Assembly (NCBI GenBank): GCA_000403215.2
Contig: KE159538.1
Coordinates: 663,562-727,561 of the forward strand
DNA length: 64,000 bases
Direction of reading: 5' to 3'
DNA from: Lachnospiraceae bacterium A4
GTDB lineage: Bacteria > Bacillota > Clostridia > Lachnospirales > Lachnospiraceae
Below the pieces are notes generated by a model that saw nothing but the letters and a program-made list of their open reading frames with translations, was not told the origin of the DNA and searched no databases. This document shows, piece by piece, positions 20,808 to 29,116 of this stretch. Position 1 is the stretch's first letter. Every line of letters begins with the position of its first letter. Position numbers and translations under genes: made by a program.

Positions 20808-21452
20808 TTGATTCGTATCATGATAGTTGACGATCATAAGATGGTCTGTGAAGGTTTGACCAGATTGATGGAATTTGATAAAGAAGTAGAAGTAGTAGAA
20901 ACTGCAAATGATGGGTATGATTGTCTGAATAAGATACGCAAGGCAAAACCAGATTTAATCTTATTGGACATGAATATGCCTGAACTAAATGGCATCGACT
21001 TGTTAAAGATGTTAAATCAGCGAAAGAACCGTCCAAAGATTTTGGTGCTGACGGTACATAGTGAGATCGAATATCTGATGAAGGTGCTTGACTTGGGTGT
21101 GGAGGGTTATATTTTAAAAGACTGCGGTTCGAAAGAATTACTGCGTGCAGTTCATTCTGTGTATCATGGAGAACGCTTTATACAGCCTAATTTAATTCCC
21201 TTGTTAAATTCCAGATTGATTGCAAAAGATATAGACCAAGAAAAAATTGAAGCGCTGTCAAAGCGTGAGTTAGATGTATTAAAACTCGTTGCCGTTGGCC
21301 ATTTTAATAAAGATATTGCACATCTGCTTCGGATTAGTGAGCGTACTGTGAAGAATCATCTGTGCAATATTTTTCGAAAGATTGATTGTGATGACCGTAC
21401 ACAAGCAGCGGTGTTTTGTATTCGCAATGGAATTGTCAGTGTACATGATTAA
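20808..21452 (+). CDS. Response regulator, NarL/FixJ family
   Basis: The 214-residue regulator has an N-terminal receiver domain with acidic residues D8/D9 and phospho-acceptor D54 (LILLDMNMPELNG). A C-terminal LuxR-type helix-turn-helix follows (SKRELDVLKLVAVGHFNKDI, ISERTVKNHLCNIFRKI). A TTG start at 20808 is preferred because GGGGGAG lies just upstream; ATG 20820 is inside the receiver's first strand and would truncate it. It is the partner of the preceding kinase. A parS-containing hairpin terminates it. Confidence 0.88.
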   Translation: MIRIMIVDDHKMVCEGLTRLMEFDKEVEVVETANDGYDCLNKIRKAKPDLILLDMNMPELNGIDLLKMLNQRKNRPKILVLTVHSEIEYLMKVLDLGVEGYILKDCGSKELLRAVHSVYHGERFIQPNLIPLLNSRLIAKDIDQEKIEALSKRELDVLKLVAVGHFNKDIAHLLRISERTVKNHLCNIFRKIDCDDRTQAAVFCIRNGIVSVHD

Positions 21453-21465
21453 GAGCTGTTAAGAC

Positions 21466-21500
21466 AAGATAATGTTTCACGTGAAACATTATCTTTTTTT
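21466..21500 (+). terminator. Terminator hairpin containing parS
   Basis: A perfect 30-bp palindrome (21466-21495) is followed by a run of seven T (21494-21500). It lies 13 bp after the response-regulator stop and has the form of an intrinsic terminator. The central 16 bp are a parS site. Confidence 0.8.
21473..21488. promoter_or_regulatory. parS: parS centromere site 1
   Basis: TGTTTCACGTGAAACA is the exact consensus for ParB binding in Firmicutes. It lies 9 kb to the right of oriC and about 1.9 kb upstream of parA. Confidence 0.95.
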
Positions 21501-21512
21501 GTAACTTCTACA

Positions 21513-21541
21513 TTGATACAGAACTTGTGATGTGATAAAAT
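21513..21541 (+). promoter_or_regulatory. Candidate sigma-A promoter of the 21586 gene
   Basis: TTGATA (21513-21518) and TAAAAT (21536-21541) are spaced by 17 bp and lie 45 bp upstream of the start at 21586. Confidence 0.65.
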
Positions 21542-21585
21542 AGAAAGTGTAACAAAAGTAAAAACAGAGTTGGAAGGGGGATTAA

Positions 21586-21924
21586 ATGATGGGTGTACGA
21601 AAAAAGGGAAGAAGAAAAATCCGATGCAGTGACAAAGATTTTGTGTGGTTTGTCAAACTAGATGATGACAGTCCAGATTATATTTTAAATATTGTCGCAG
21701 AAGATAAGACATTGATTTTGACTTGTCCATTGCATATGGAGAATCCTTATATTATTAGTAAGGGCGCTGTATTTCAAAATCAGGCAATGAATGGTATTTG
21801 GCATCGATATTTGATCCCTTTTGATGTGCCTGAAATCATTACGCCGAAGTTTGTTGCAGCATTGATTCAGTGGGGAATGCGTGGTGAAAACGCTTTAGAA
21901 CTGCAATGGAGTGAAGCAATTTAA
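21586..21924 (+). CDS. Unrecognised small protein (112 residues)
   Basis: I do not recognise this protein. It starts with a basic stretch (GVRKKGRRKIRC) and then alternates charged and hydrophobic segments (FVWFVKLDDDSPDYILNIV, KTLILTCPL). It has no membrane segment or signal peptide. The GGAAGGGGG ribosome-binding site is strong and a promoter lies just upstream. The next gene starts 37 bp later on the same strand, so the two may be one unit. Small acidic soluble proteins in such clusters can be immunity proteins, but nothing here proves it. Confidence 0.7.
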   Translation: MMGVRKKGRRKIRCSDKDFVWFVKLDDDSPDYILNIVAEDKTLILTCPLHMENPYIISKGAVFQNQAMNGIWHRYLIPFDVPEIITPKFVAALIQWGMRGENALELQWSEAI

Positions 21925-21961
21925 TAGAATAAAACGCAGGATAAATGATAGGAGGTGCTAT

Positions 21962-22447
21962 ATGAATCCGAGTTATTTTAGAATCAAATTACATATGAAT
22001 GAAGCAATCGATAGGTTATGTGCATGGAATGATGCGAGTTATAAAGAGAGAATTGAGACACGTTATTCGAAAGCTGTACATGTCTGTATTGATGAGAAGG
22101 GAAATTGGAAAGGACAGTGTTTGTACGTTTATGAGAAGAACGGCTGGACTATTTTTGAGGATTTATCTGGTGGGTATTCCTTTATTGAGCCGGCTTCATG
22201 GTTAGAGTTTGCTGAAGATAATGAGTTTTTGCTTGCAGGATATAATGATGCAATTATTTATGCTGAGTTGCTTGCAATTGAAGATAGAAAAGTGACAAAA
22301 TATTTCCTGAAATGCGACGACTGTCCAGAGGAGGATACAAACGAAGGGGACGGAATCCCAGAGATTGAGAATTGGGTAGATGTAGCCTCTCTTGTCGATG
22401 AAGATGAGCTCGTGTACGCTGAAACAGGCACAGTACTCATCTTTTAG
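21962..22447 (+). CDS. Unrecognised acidic soluble protein (161 residues)
   Basis: The start at ATG 21962 follows GGAGGTGCTAT. The frame is open a little further upstream without a better start. The protein is acidic and soluble, with aromatic-rich segments (WKGQCLYVYEKNGWTIFEDL, SWLEFAEDNEFLLAGYNDAI) and a negatively charged C-terminal third. I recognise no catalytic motif. It follows the 112-residue gene and is itself followed 16 bp later by the second parS site. Its look is that of an immunity or anti-toxin type protein, but this is only an impression. Confidence 0.7.
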   Translation: MNPSYFRIKLHMNEAIDRLCAWNDASYKERIETRYSKAVHVCIDEKGNWKGQCLYVYEKNGWTIFEDLSGGYSFIEPASWLEFAEDNEFLLAGYNDAIIYAELLAIEDRKVTKYFLKCDDCPEEDTNEGDGIPEIENWVDVASLVDEDELVYAETGTVLIF

Positions 22448-22463
22448 TAAATTTACAAAATTA

Positions 22464-22479
22464 TGTTTCACGTGAAACA
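22464..22479. promoter_or_regulatory. parS: parS centromere site 2
   Basis: TGTTTCACGTGAAACA, exact consensus. It is 16 bp after the stop of the preceding gene, and the flanking bases extend the palindrome to 18 bp followed by CTTTCTT. Confidence 0.95.
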
Positions 22480-22819
22480 TCTTTCTTATAAGTATCAAAA
22501 ATATCTTATAAAGGCTGTTTGCTAATGAATGCGAAGCAGTGTTTGTACTTATAAGATAATGCCTGTATTGCAATGAGTAGTTCTTTCTATACTCTAGATA
22601 TCTGCAAAATCCGCTGTAGCTGCCAAATGGATTGAACATCATAAAATGAGAGTAGCAGTTACTCAAATGTCAGAAAGAATCCGATCAATATAAATTGCTT
22701 GATCTGCTTAGATTGGTCTATTTTCTTGGAATTGTGTATTCATGTAAAACGAACTATAAATATGCATTGAAACGGCAGGTAAAAGTTTGAATTAAATTTT
22801 TTAACAGGGGGATTGTGTG
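22480..22819. other. Noncoding interval between parS 2 and the broken gene
   Basis: No intact gene is seen. A 31-codon open stretch (22598-22693) reads ISAKSAVAAKWIEHHKMRVA and onwards to a stop, with no start or ribosome-binding site; it could be the end of a decayed gene. AT-rich sequence with CTTATAAG-type repeats fills the rest. Confidence 0.4.
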
Positions 22820-23185
22820 ATGAGTATGGATTTAAATTTCTGGAAGTACAAGGATAATACTGCACATGATCATGCAACTGTATATCAAACAGCGTGTTGT
22901 GATGGAGAGGTCATGGAAGTATTAGAAGTTCTTCCGATTGATGATATTTTGAAGAAAGTGACCACTACTTTTTCCAACTGAACAATTCAAAATGGAGGCA
23001 AGGATTTTGAAAAAGAAGGACATGGTGCATTTCAGATATTTACGACTTCGCAAATCGTAAGATTTGATTGCTATGATATGCAAGAAGCTGATCTGAACGC
23101 TCTTATGGATATTTTAATTGATTTTGGCTGTCCTTTATATGACCCACAAATTTCAACAAGATTTGATTCTTGGACAGACAGGTAA
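22820..23185 (+). pseudogene. Small soluble protein gene interrupted by an in-frame TGA
   Basis: ATG 22820 opens a frame reading MSMDLNFWKYKDNTAHDHAT. It reaches TGA at 22979-22981 after FSN, then continues in the same frame for 67 codons (TIQNGGKDFEKEGHGAFQIF to FGCPLYDPQISTRFDSWTDR) and ends at TAA 23183-23185. The second part looks like genuine coding sequence, so the TGA most likely replaces a tryptophan codon. The 53-residue first part might still be made. I do not recognise the family. The gene follows the two other small unassigned genes. Confidence 0.75.
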
Positions 23186-23257
23186 AAATTTCAGTTTTTT
23201 TCCAAAAAGAGAGTATTAGAATTACTGAAATAGCATAAAATTACAAGAAATCTGAAA

Positions 23258-23273
23258 TGTTTCACGTGAAACA
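23258..23273. promoter_or_regulatory. parS: parS centromere site 3
   Basis: TGTTTCACGTGAAACA, exact consensus, inside a 22-bp palindrome. It lies 76 bp upstream of parA and only about 36 bp from a TATAAT sequence (23310-23315), so ParB spreading could affect parA transcription. Confidence 0.95.
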
Positions 23274-23349
23274 TTTAATTTATGTATAGCATATAGGACG
23301 CAATAGTGGTATAATAATAGACATCGGAGAATAAATACGGAGGAATAAG

Positions 23350-24114
23350 ATGGGGAGAATTATTGCAATTGCAAATCAAAAGGGTGGTGTAGGTAAAACA
23401 ACAACTTCCATAAACTTGTCTGCATGTATTGCAGCAAAGGGAAAAAAGGTTTTGGTGATTGATATCGACCCACAAGGAAATACAACCAGTGGCTATGGTA
23501 TTGAAAAGAATGAATTGGAAAATACAATTTATGAGCTGATTTTAGGAGACTGCTCAATTGAGGATTGTATATTAAAAGAGATATTCCCAAACATTTCCAT
23601 CCTTCCATCCAATGTCAATTTAGCAGCCGCTGAGATTGAATTGATTGGTGTAGAAAAAAAAGAATACATATTAAAAAATGAGGTTGACTGGGTAAAGGAC
23701 CGATATGATTTTATTATAATTGATTGTCCGCCATCGCTCAGTTTACTCACTGTCAATGCGATGACGACCGCAGACGCTGTCTTAGTGCCAATCCAGTGTG
23801 AATACTATGCATTGGAGGGATTAAGCCAGTTGATTCATACAATTAATCTTGTAAAAGAACGATTGAATCCCTCACTGGATATAGATGGTGTTGTTTTCAC
23901 GATGTATGATTCGCGGACAAATCTGTCAGCACAGGTGGTTGAAAATGTCAAAAGTCATTTGAGTCAGAAGGTATACGGCACACTGATTCCTAGAAATATC
24001 AGACTTGCAGAAGCACCGAGTTATGGAAAACCAATCAATATGTACGACGCAAAATCGGCTGGTTCAGAGAGTTATATGTCTCTGGCTGACGAGGTGATTC
24101 GAAATAACAGTTAA
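23350..24114 (+). CDS. parA: Chromosome partitioning ATPase ParA (Soj)
   Basis: The 254-residue Walker-type ATPase has the deviant Walker A KGGVGKTTTSINL at residues 11-23, IDIDPQGN, and DCPPSLSLLTVNA. It is the short chromosomal form without an N-terminal helix-turn-helix. It starts after ACGGAGGAATAAG. parB begins 20 bp after its stop. With ParB and the three nearby parS sites it forms the origin-segregation system. Confidence 0.96.
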   Translation: MGRIIAIANQKGGVGKTTTSINLSACIAAKGKKVLVIDIDPQGNTTSGYGIEKNELENTIYELILGDCSIEDCILKEIFPNISILPSNVNLAAAEIELIGVEKKEYILKNEVDWVKDRYDFIIIDCPPSLSLLTVNAMTTADAVLVPIQCEYYALEGLSQLIHTINLVKERLNPSLDIDGVVFTMYDSRTNLSAQVVENVKSHLSQKVYGTLIPRNIRLAEAPSYGKPINMYDAKSAGSESYMSLADEVIRNNS

Positions 24115-24134
24115 AACGAATAAGGAGAGAACAA

Positions 24135-25028
24135 ATGGCACAAAGAGGATTGGGTAAAGGTCTTGATTCCTTGATACCTGCATCCGTTACAGGAAGTAGT
24201 AATGAGAAAAAAGAACAAAAACAGGCAGAAACGATTGTCAAAATTGCAAAAGTAGAACCAAACAGGGACCAGCCCAGAAAAAATTTTGATGAAGATGCAT
24301 TGCAGGAATTAGCAGATTCGATCAAACAATTTGGTATGCTTCAGCCAATACTTGTACAGAATAGAAAAGATTATTATGAGATTATCGCAGGCGAGAGGAG
24401 ATGGCGGGCAGCAAAAATTGCTGGATTAAAAGAGATTCCGGTGATTATTCGGAATTATACGAATCAGGAAATCGTAGAAATCTCGCTGATTGAAAATATT
24501 CAGAGAGAAGATCTGAATCCAATTGAGGAGGCATTGGCATACAAAAGACTCTTAGAAGAGTTTCAATTAAAACAGGACGAGGTGGCAGAGCGTGTCTCAA
24601 AGAGCAGGACTGCGGTGACAAACAGTATGAGACTGCTAAAGCTCTGTGATGGCGTGCAACAGATGATTATTGATGATATGCTCTCCACAGGTCATGCGCG
24701 GGCATTGATTCCAATAGAAGATCAGGAGTTGCAGCTACAGCTTGCACAGAGAATATTTGACGAGAAATTAAGTGTGCGTGAGGTTGAGAAGCTTGTCAAA
24801 TCACTGTTAAAGCCAGAGCATGAAAAACCAAAAAAAGAAACGCCGCCGCAGAATATCCAATATATCTATCAGGATATTGAAAACAAACTCAAGGAAAAGT
24901 TTAGCAGAAAAGTGGAAATTATCTCAAAAGGAAAAAATGGTTCAGGCAAGATTGAGATTGAGTTTTATTCCAACGATGACTTGGACAGATTGATCGAGAC
25001 GCTCTCAAAGATTGAGCGTGTAGAATAG
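24135..25028 (+). CDS. parB: Chromosome partitioning protein ParB (Spo0J)
   Basis: The 297-residue parS-binding CTPase starts AQRGLGKGLDSLIP, typical of the family. It has the ParB/Srx motif AGERRWRAAKIAGL and SLIENIQREDLNPIEEA, a helix-turn-helix (KQDEVAERVSKSRTAVTNSM) and a C-terminal dimerisation domain. The GERR(W)R CTP-binding patch is intact. It forms an operon with parA, and parS sites lie 0.9-2.7 kb upstream. Confidence 0.96.
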   Translation: MAQRGLGKGLDSLIPASVTGSSNEKKEQKQAETIVKIAKVEPNRDQPRKNFDEDALQELADSIKQFGMLQPILVQNRKDYYEIIAGERRWRAAKIAGLKEIPVIIRNYTNQEIVEISLIENIQREDLNPIEEALAYKRLLEEFQLKQDEVAERVSKSRTAVTNSMRLLKLCDGVQQMIIDDMLSTGHARALIPIEDQELQLQLAQRIFDEKLSVREVEKLVKSLLKPEHEKPKKETPPQNIQYIYQDIENKLKEKFSRKVEIISKGKNGSGKIEIEFYSNDDLDRLIETLSKIERVE

Positions 25029-25043
25029 TTATGGGAGAGACAG

Positions 25044-25571
25044 ATGAACAGTAATATATTAAACAGCTTAGGATTGGGTGCAATTGATATCGGATTGATA
25101 CTATTAGGACTGTTGGCAGTCAGTATTGTGCTTTTGATATTGATTATCATAACTTTCATACAGATTGGAAAACTAAAAAAGAAATACTTAAAATTTATGC
25201 TGGGAAAAGATGGTGCGAATCTTGAGAAGGACATCATGACACTCTACGAGGACCATAAGTTTATGAAGCTTAGCATTGACACAAACCGAGAGAAGATCAA
25301 AGAACTCTCCAAAAAGCATGAAAGTGCGTTTCAAAAAGTAGGGCTTGTGAAATATGACGCCTTTACAGAGATGGGCGGAAAGTTAAGCTTTGCCTTGGCG
25401 TTGTTAGATGAGAGAAATGATGGTTTTATCATAAACTCTGTGCACAGTTCAGACGGGTGTTATTCCTACACCAAACGGGTAAAAGACGGTGATTCCCAGA
25501 TCGCACTCAGCAATGAGGAAAAAGTAGCAGTAGAACGTGCCATAAACGGAACTGCATTTGATAGTGAATAA
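25044..25571 (+). CDS. DUF4446 family membrane-anchored protein
   Basis: The 175-residue protein has one N-terminal membrane segment (DIGLILLGLLAVSIVLLILI), a coiled-coil-like stretch (KFMKLSIDTNREKIKELSKK), then the conserved block VGLVKYDAFTEMGGKLSFAL and LLDERNDGFIINSVHSSDGC. The arrangement matches DUF4446 proteins found after parB in many Clostridia. The role is unknown. It starts 15 bp after parB and is probably co-transcribed. Confidence 0.85.
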   Translation: MNSNILNSLGLGAIDIGLILLGLLAVSIVLLILIIITFIQIGKLKKKYLKFMLGKDGANLEKDIMTLYEDHKFMKLSIDTNREKIKELSKKHESAFQKVGLVKYDAFTEMGGKLSFALALLDERNDGFIINSVHSSDGCYSYTKRVKDGDSQIALSNEEKVAVERAINGTAFDSE

Positions 25572-25613
25572 ACAAAACGCATAGATAAGAGAAGAGATTG
25601 GGGGAAATAATTT

Positions 25614-26819
25614 ATGAAATTAGTTACAGTTGAAGACTTAAAAGATGGTGATATTATTGCCAATGATGTCATGCTTGAGGACTATACTGTCGTACTCACA
25701 AAAGGGACTGTGATCAAGGCAGTGTATATTGAAAAGCTCAGAGAATTAGATATCTTTACAGTGTATATTGAAGATGCACAGGAGTTGCCAGAAGCGCCAG
25801 CTCAGGAGACACCCAAAGCGCCAGAAACGCCAAAAGCAACCAAAGCACCAGAGAAGCCACAACCCAAGCCAGCACCAGAGAAAAAACCTGTAGAGCCAGT
25901 TCCAGCAAAAAAAGATGGAAACAAACAGTCCAAGCTTCCAATGGAGAAGGTTACAATTCTGCGTGATGAAGTGGAGGAGGAAGTCAAGAGTAAAATCAAG
26001 GATATCTTAGAGCTGCATGTGTACCAGCAGACAGAAGGACTCCAGCAGATTGCAGAGACGGCACAAAATATTATGTCAGATATTCTTGAAGAAGATGAAG
26101 TGGTAGAGAAAGTCTATGATGTGCGCGAGAGGAGTGCTGATATCTACGAGCATTCCCTACAAGTATGTACGATTGCCACTTTGATCGGTTTAAAGCTTGG
26201 ATTGACCAAGAAACAAGTATATGATATCAGCGTTGCTTCTTTAATACATGACCTTGGCTTGCGGTATCTTGTCGTGCGCTATGAAGATCAGGATATCAAT
26301 CTTTTACCGGCAAAAGATCAGGAGGAGTACAAGAAGCATCCAATCTATGCCTATACAGCAATTAAAAATGAGACATGGCTCTCTGAAAATGCAAAAGAGA
26401 TTGTACTCAACCATCATGAGAAGAAAGACAAATCAGGATACCCGCTGGGCAATGACCTTGTGTCACGCATGACACAGATTGTCGGTGTCTGCGATGAGTT
26501 TGACGAGTTGATTTGTGGAATCGGCAAAGCAAGAATCCGTGTCCATGAGGCGATCAACAATATCAGAAATTACAGCGGCATATGGTATGATTCTGATATC
26601 GTCTCAGCCTTCCTGCAACTGATCGCAGTGTATCCGTTTGGTTCAAAAGTCCGTACAAACAGAGGCGAGCTTGGTATCGTCATGAGGCAGAATCCACATT
26701 TCCCGGAGAGACCTGTAATCCGAATTGTCGAGGACAAATATGGACAGGCAATTCATGCGGAGCTGATTATTGATTTGATTAAAGATACCACAGTTGTCAT
26801 ACAGGAAGTTGTCAAATAA
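25614..26819 (+). CDS. HD-GYP domain phosphodiesterase-like protein
   Basis: The 401-residue soluble protein has three parts. The N-terminal region is about 55 residues (DLKDGDIIANDVMLED). A Pro/Lys/Glu-rich linker covers residues 58-103. The HD-GYP domain is at about 165-330 with H180, H212-D213, H242, H267-H268-E269 and GYP 275-277. All metal-binding positions expected for c-di-GMP hydrolysis appear kept. The C-terminus has a further conserved part (GELGIVMRQNPHFPERPVIR). It may link c-di-GMP turnover to motility or surface functions. It follows DUF4446 on the same strand. Confidence 0.88.
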   Translation: MKLVTVEDLKDGDIIANDVMLEDYTVVLTKGTVIKAVYIEKLRELDIFTVYIEDAQELPEAPAQETPKAPETPKATKAPEKPQPKPAPEKKPVEPVPAKKDGNKQSKLPMEKVTILRDEVEEEVKSKIKDILELHVYQQTEGLQQIAETAQNIMSDILEEDEVVEKVYDVRERSADIYEHSLQVCTIATLIGLKLGLTKKQVYDISVASLIHDLGLRYLVVRYEDQDINLLPAKDQEEYKKHPIYAYTAIKNETWLSENAKEIVLNHHEKKDKSGYPLGNDLVSRMTQIVGVCDEFDELICGIGKARIRVHEAINNIRNYSGIWYDSDIVSAFLQLIAVYPFGSKVRTNRGELGIVMRQNPHFPERPVIRIVEDKYGQAIHAELIIDLIKDTTVVIQEVVK

Positions 26820-26848
26820 GAATAAACATCAAAAGGAGACAGAATACA

Positions 26849-28126
26849 ATGATAGACATTAAATTTTTGAGAGAAAATCCTGAAGCAGTCAAAGAGAATA
26901 TCAAAAAGAAATTTCAAGACCATAAACTGCCACTTGTAGATGAAGTGATTGAGTTAGATGCACAGGCGAGAAAGACGCAGCAGGAGGCGGACAGTCTCAG
27001 GGCAGAGCGGAATAAACTCTCCAAGCAGATCGGCGCCTTGATGGGACAGGGAAAAAAGGCGGAGGCAGAGGAGGTCAAACAGCAGGTCAATGCACAGGCT
27101 AAGACCTTGGAGGAGCTTGCGGAACGTGAAAAAGAGCTGGGCGATAAAGTGACCAAGATCATGATGACGATTCCGAATATCATTGATCCGAGTGTTCCAA
27201 TCGGCAAGAATGATACAGAAAATGTCGAGGTGCAAAAGTATGGTGAGCCGCTTGTTCCTGATTTTGAGATTCCCTATCACACAGAAATCATGGAAAAGTT
27301 CAATGGCATCGACCTTGACAGTGCAAGAAAAGTAGCTGGAAATGGTTTTTATTATCTCATGGGTGATATTGCCAGACTTCATTCTGCGGTGATTTCATAT
27401 GCAAGGGATTTTATGATTGACCGGGGATTTACGTATTGCATACCGCCTTTTATGATACGCAGTAATGTCGTTACAGGAGTTATGAGCTTTGACGAGATGG
27501 ACGCGATGATGTACAAAATCGAGGGAGAGGACTTATATCTGATTGGTACAAGTGAGCATTCTATGATCGGCAAATTTATTGACACGATTATACCAGAGAC
27601 AGAGCTGCCAAAGACATTGACAAGCTATTCACCCTGTTTCCGCAAAGAGAAGGGTGCACATGGTTTGGAAGAGCGCGGTGTGTACAGGATTCACCAGTTT
27701 GAGAAGCAGGAAATGATTGTTGTGTGCAAGCCCGAGGAATCACCCATGTGGTTTGAGAAGCTCTGGCAGAATACAGTCGATCTGTTCCGTAGTCTTGACA
27801 TTCCTGTGCGCACGCTGGAATGCTGTTCTGGAGATTTGGCAGACCTCAAGGTCAAGTCAATTGATGTGGAGGCATGGTCGCCGAGACAAAAGAAATATTT
27901 TGAGGTGGGAAGCTGTTCAAACCTTGGCGATGCGCAGGCTAGAAGGCTCAAGATCAGAGTGAATGCAGAGAGTGGAAAATATTTTGCTCATACCCTCAAC
28001 AACACAGTTGCAGCGCCTCCTAGAATGCTGATCGCATTTCTGGAGAACAATCTTCAGGCAGATGGTTCTGTCAAGGTGCCAAAGGCATTGCAGCCATATA
28101 TGGGCGGAAAAACCGAATTAAGGTAA
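26849..28126 (+). CDS. serS: Seryl-tRNA synthetase
   Basis: The 425-residue class II synthetase has an N-terminal coiled-coil arm (residues 30-105, AERNKLSKQIGALMGQGKK) that binds the long variable arm of tRNA-Ser. The class II motifs include motif 2 around CFRKEKGAHGLEERGVYRIH and motif 3 around AAPPRMLIAFLENN. No T-box leader is seen in the 29-bp upstream gap. It starts after AAAAGGAGACAG. Confidence 0.96.
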   Translation: MIDIKFLRENPEAVKENIKKKFQDHKLPLVDEVIELDAQARKTQQEADSLRAERNKLSKQIGALMGQGKKAEAEEVKQQVNAQAKTLEELAEREKELGDKVTKIMMTIPNIIDPSVPIGKNDTENVEVQKYGEPLVPDFEIPYHTEIMEKFNGIDLDSARKVAGNGFYYLMGDIARLHSAVISYARDFMIDRGFTYCIPPFMIRSNVVTGVMSFDEMDAMMYKIEGEDLYLIGTSEHSMIGKFIDTIIPETELPKTLTSYSPCFRKEKGAHGLEERGVYRIHQFEKQEMIVVCKPEESPMWFEKLWQNTVDLFRSLDIPVRTLECCSGDLADLKVKSIDVEAWSPRQKKYFEVGSCSNLGDAQARRLKIRVNAESGKYFAHTLNNTVAAPPRMLIAFLENNLQADGSVKVPKALQPYMGGKTELR

Positions 28127-28148
28127 ATCGGAATGAAAATAGAAAGGC

Positions 28149-29108
28149 ATGATTGTGGTGCACAGATATTTAAGAGCAGTAGGTTTTAGCAAGATCAAGA
28201 AAAGGGAAGAGTTGCAGGCACTGATCAACGAAGTGGTTGAAGCGACAATAATAAATCCAGATAAACTGAAGCATGAGAAAGACAGCAAAAAGAAGCAGGA
28301 TTATTCATCTGCGAGGGATATCGCAGTAGACGAGGAAGATATCGTGTACGCTGAGCTGTCGCTTGACTTTGTTCATGGTGCGGGAATCTGTGTGCGCGGT
28401 GAGTTTGACGAGGAGAATACATTTCTGTATGAGTACTATTTTCCGTATGTGAAGGGAAATCAGATCAGCTCGAGCGAGGATATTACAATTGAGCGTCAGG
28501 CAGAGAAGGAGGCTTACGCCGGAGTATGCGACGAAATCAAACTTGGGGTGACAATTATCTTTTATTTGCAGAATATAATTCCATACAAGAGACTCAAGGC
28601 GCTCAAAAGGCTGCCAGTGCAGGGAACCTCGCTGATATTGGGGGCATTGTCTATTAATGGCACCATCATGATGCCGATTATTAAAAATGAGTATGAGAAA
28701 GAGCGTATCCGCAAAGTGACAAATGAGCGCAACCAGTTGATTGCACAGGCGCGTATGGGAAATGAAGATGCAATAGAGAGTCTCACGCTTGAGGACATGG
28801 ATACGTACACGACAATCTCCCGCAGGATTCACAAAGAAGATGTATTTAGTCTGGTTGATACGTATTTTATGCCATATGGTGTGGAGTGCGACCAGTATTC
28901 CATTCTCGGTGAGATTATGGAGTATCGTGTGGACCGAAACCGTTTGACACAGGAGGAGGTCATCTTTATGACACTAGAGTGCAATGAGATTATCATTGAG
29001 GTGTGCATCAACAGGGAGGACTTGTTTGGCGAACCCGCAGTGGGCAGACGCTTCAAGGGTGTGGTATGGCTTCAGGGTTTTATTGAATTTCCCGAGCAAA
29101 ATTTTTAA
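28149..29108 (+). CDS. DUF3881 family protein
   Basis: The 319-residue soluble protein begins IVVHRYLRAVGFSKIKKREE, the start of the DUF3881 family as found in Lachnospiraceae. It has no membrane segment. Segments such as FVHGAGICVRGEFDEEN and MDTYTTISRRIHKEDVFSLV are regular and well conserved in style, but no catalytic motif is recognised. It follows serS by 22 bp and may share its transcript. Function unknown. Confidence 0.8.
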   Translation: MIVVHRYLRAVGFSKIKKREELQALINEVVEATIINPDKLKHEKDSKKKQDYSSARDIAVDEEDIVYAELSLDFVHGAGICVRGEFDEENTFLYEYYFPYVKGNQISSSEDITIERQAEKEAYAGVCDEIKLGVTIIFYLQNIIPYKRLKALKRLPVQGTSLILGALSINGTIMMPIIKNEYEKERIRKVTNERNQLIAQARMGNEDAIESLTLEDMDTYTTISRRIHKEDVFSLVDTYFMPYGVECDQYSILGEIMEYRVDRNRLTQEEVIFMTLECNEIIIEVCINREDLFGEPAVGRRFKGVVWLQGFIEFPEQNF

Positions 29109-29116
29109 AAAAGATA

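Noticed and set aside
22202-22666. 154-codon minus-strand frame across parS 2
   Set aside because: It runs antisense over a good gene and the parS palindrome, with no ribosome-binding site.
22598-22693. 31-codon open stretch as a small gene
   Set aside because: No start codon or ribosome-binding site at its beginning; kept only as a possible decayed remnant.
22979-22981. TGA as a selenocysteine codon
   Set aside because: No convincing SECIS hairpin directly after the TGA and no redox context; a Trp to stop change is simpler.
26820-26848. T-box leader for serS
   Set aside because: The upstream gap is 29 bp, too short for a T-box.
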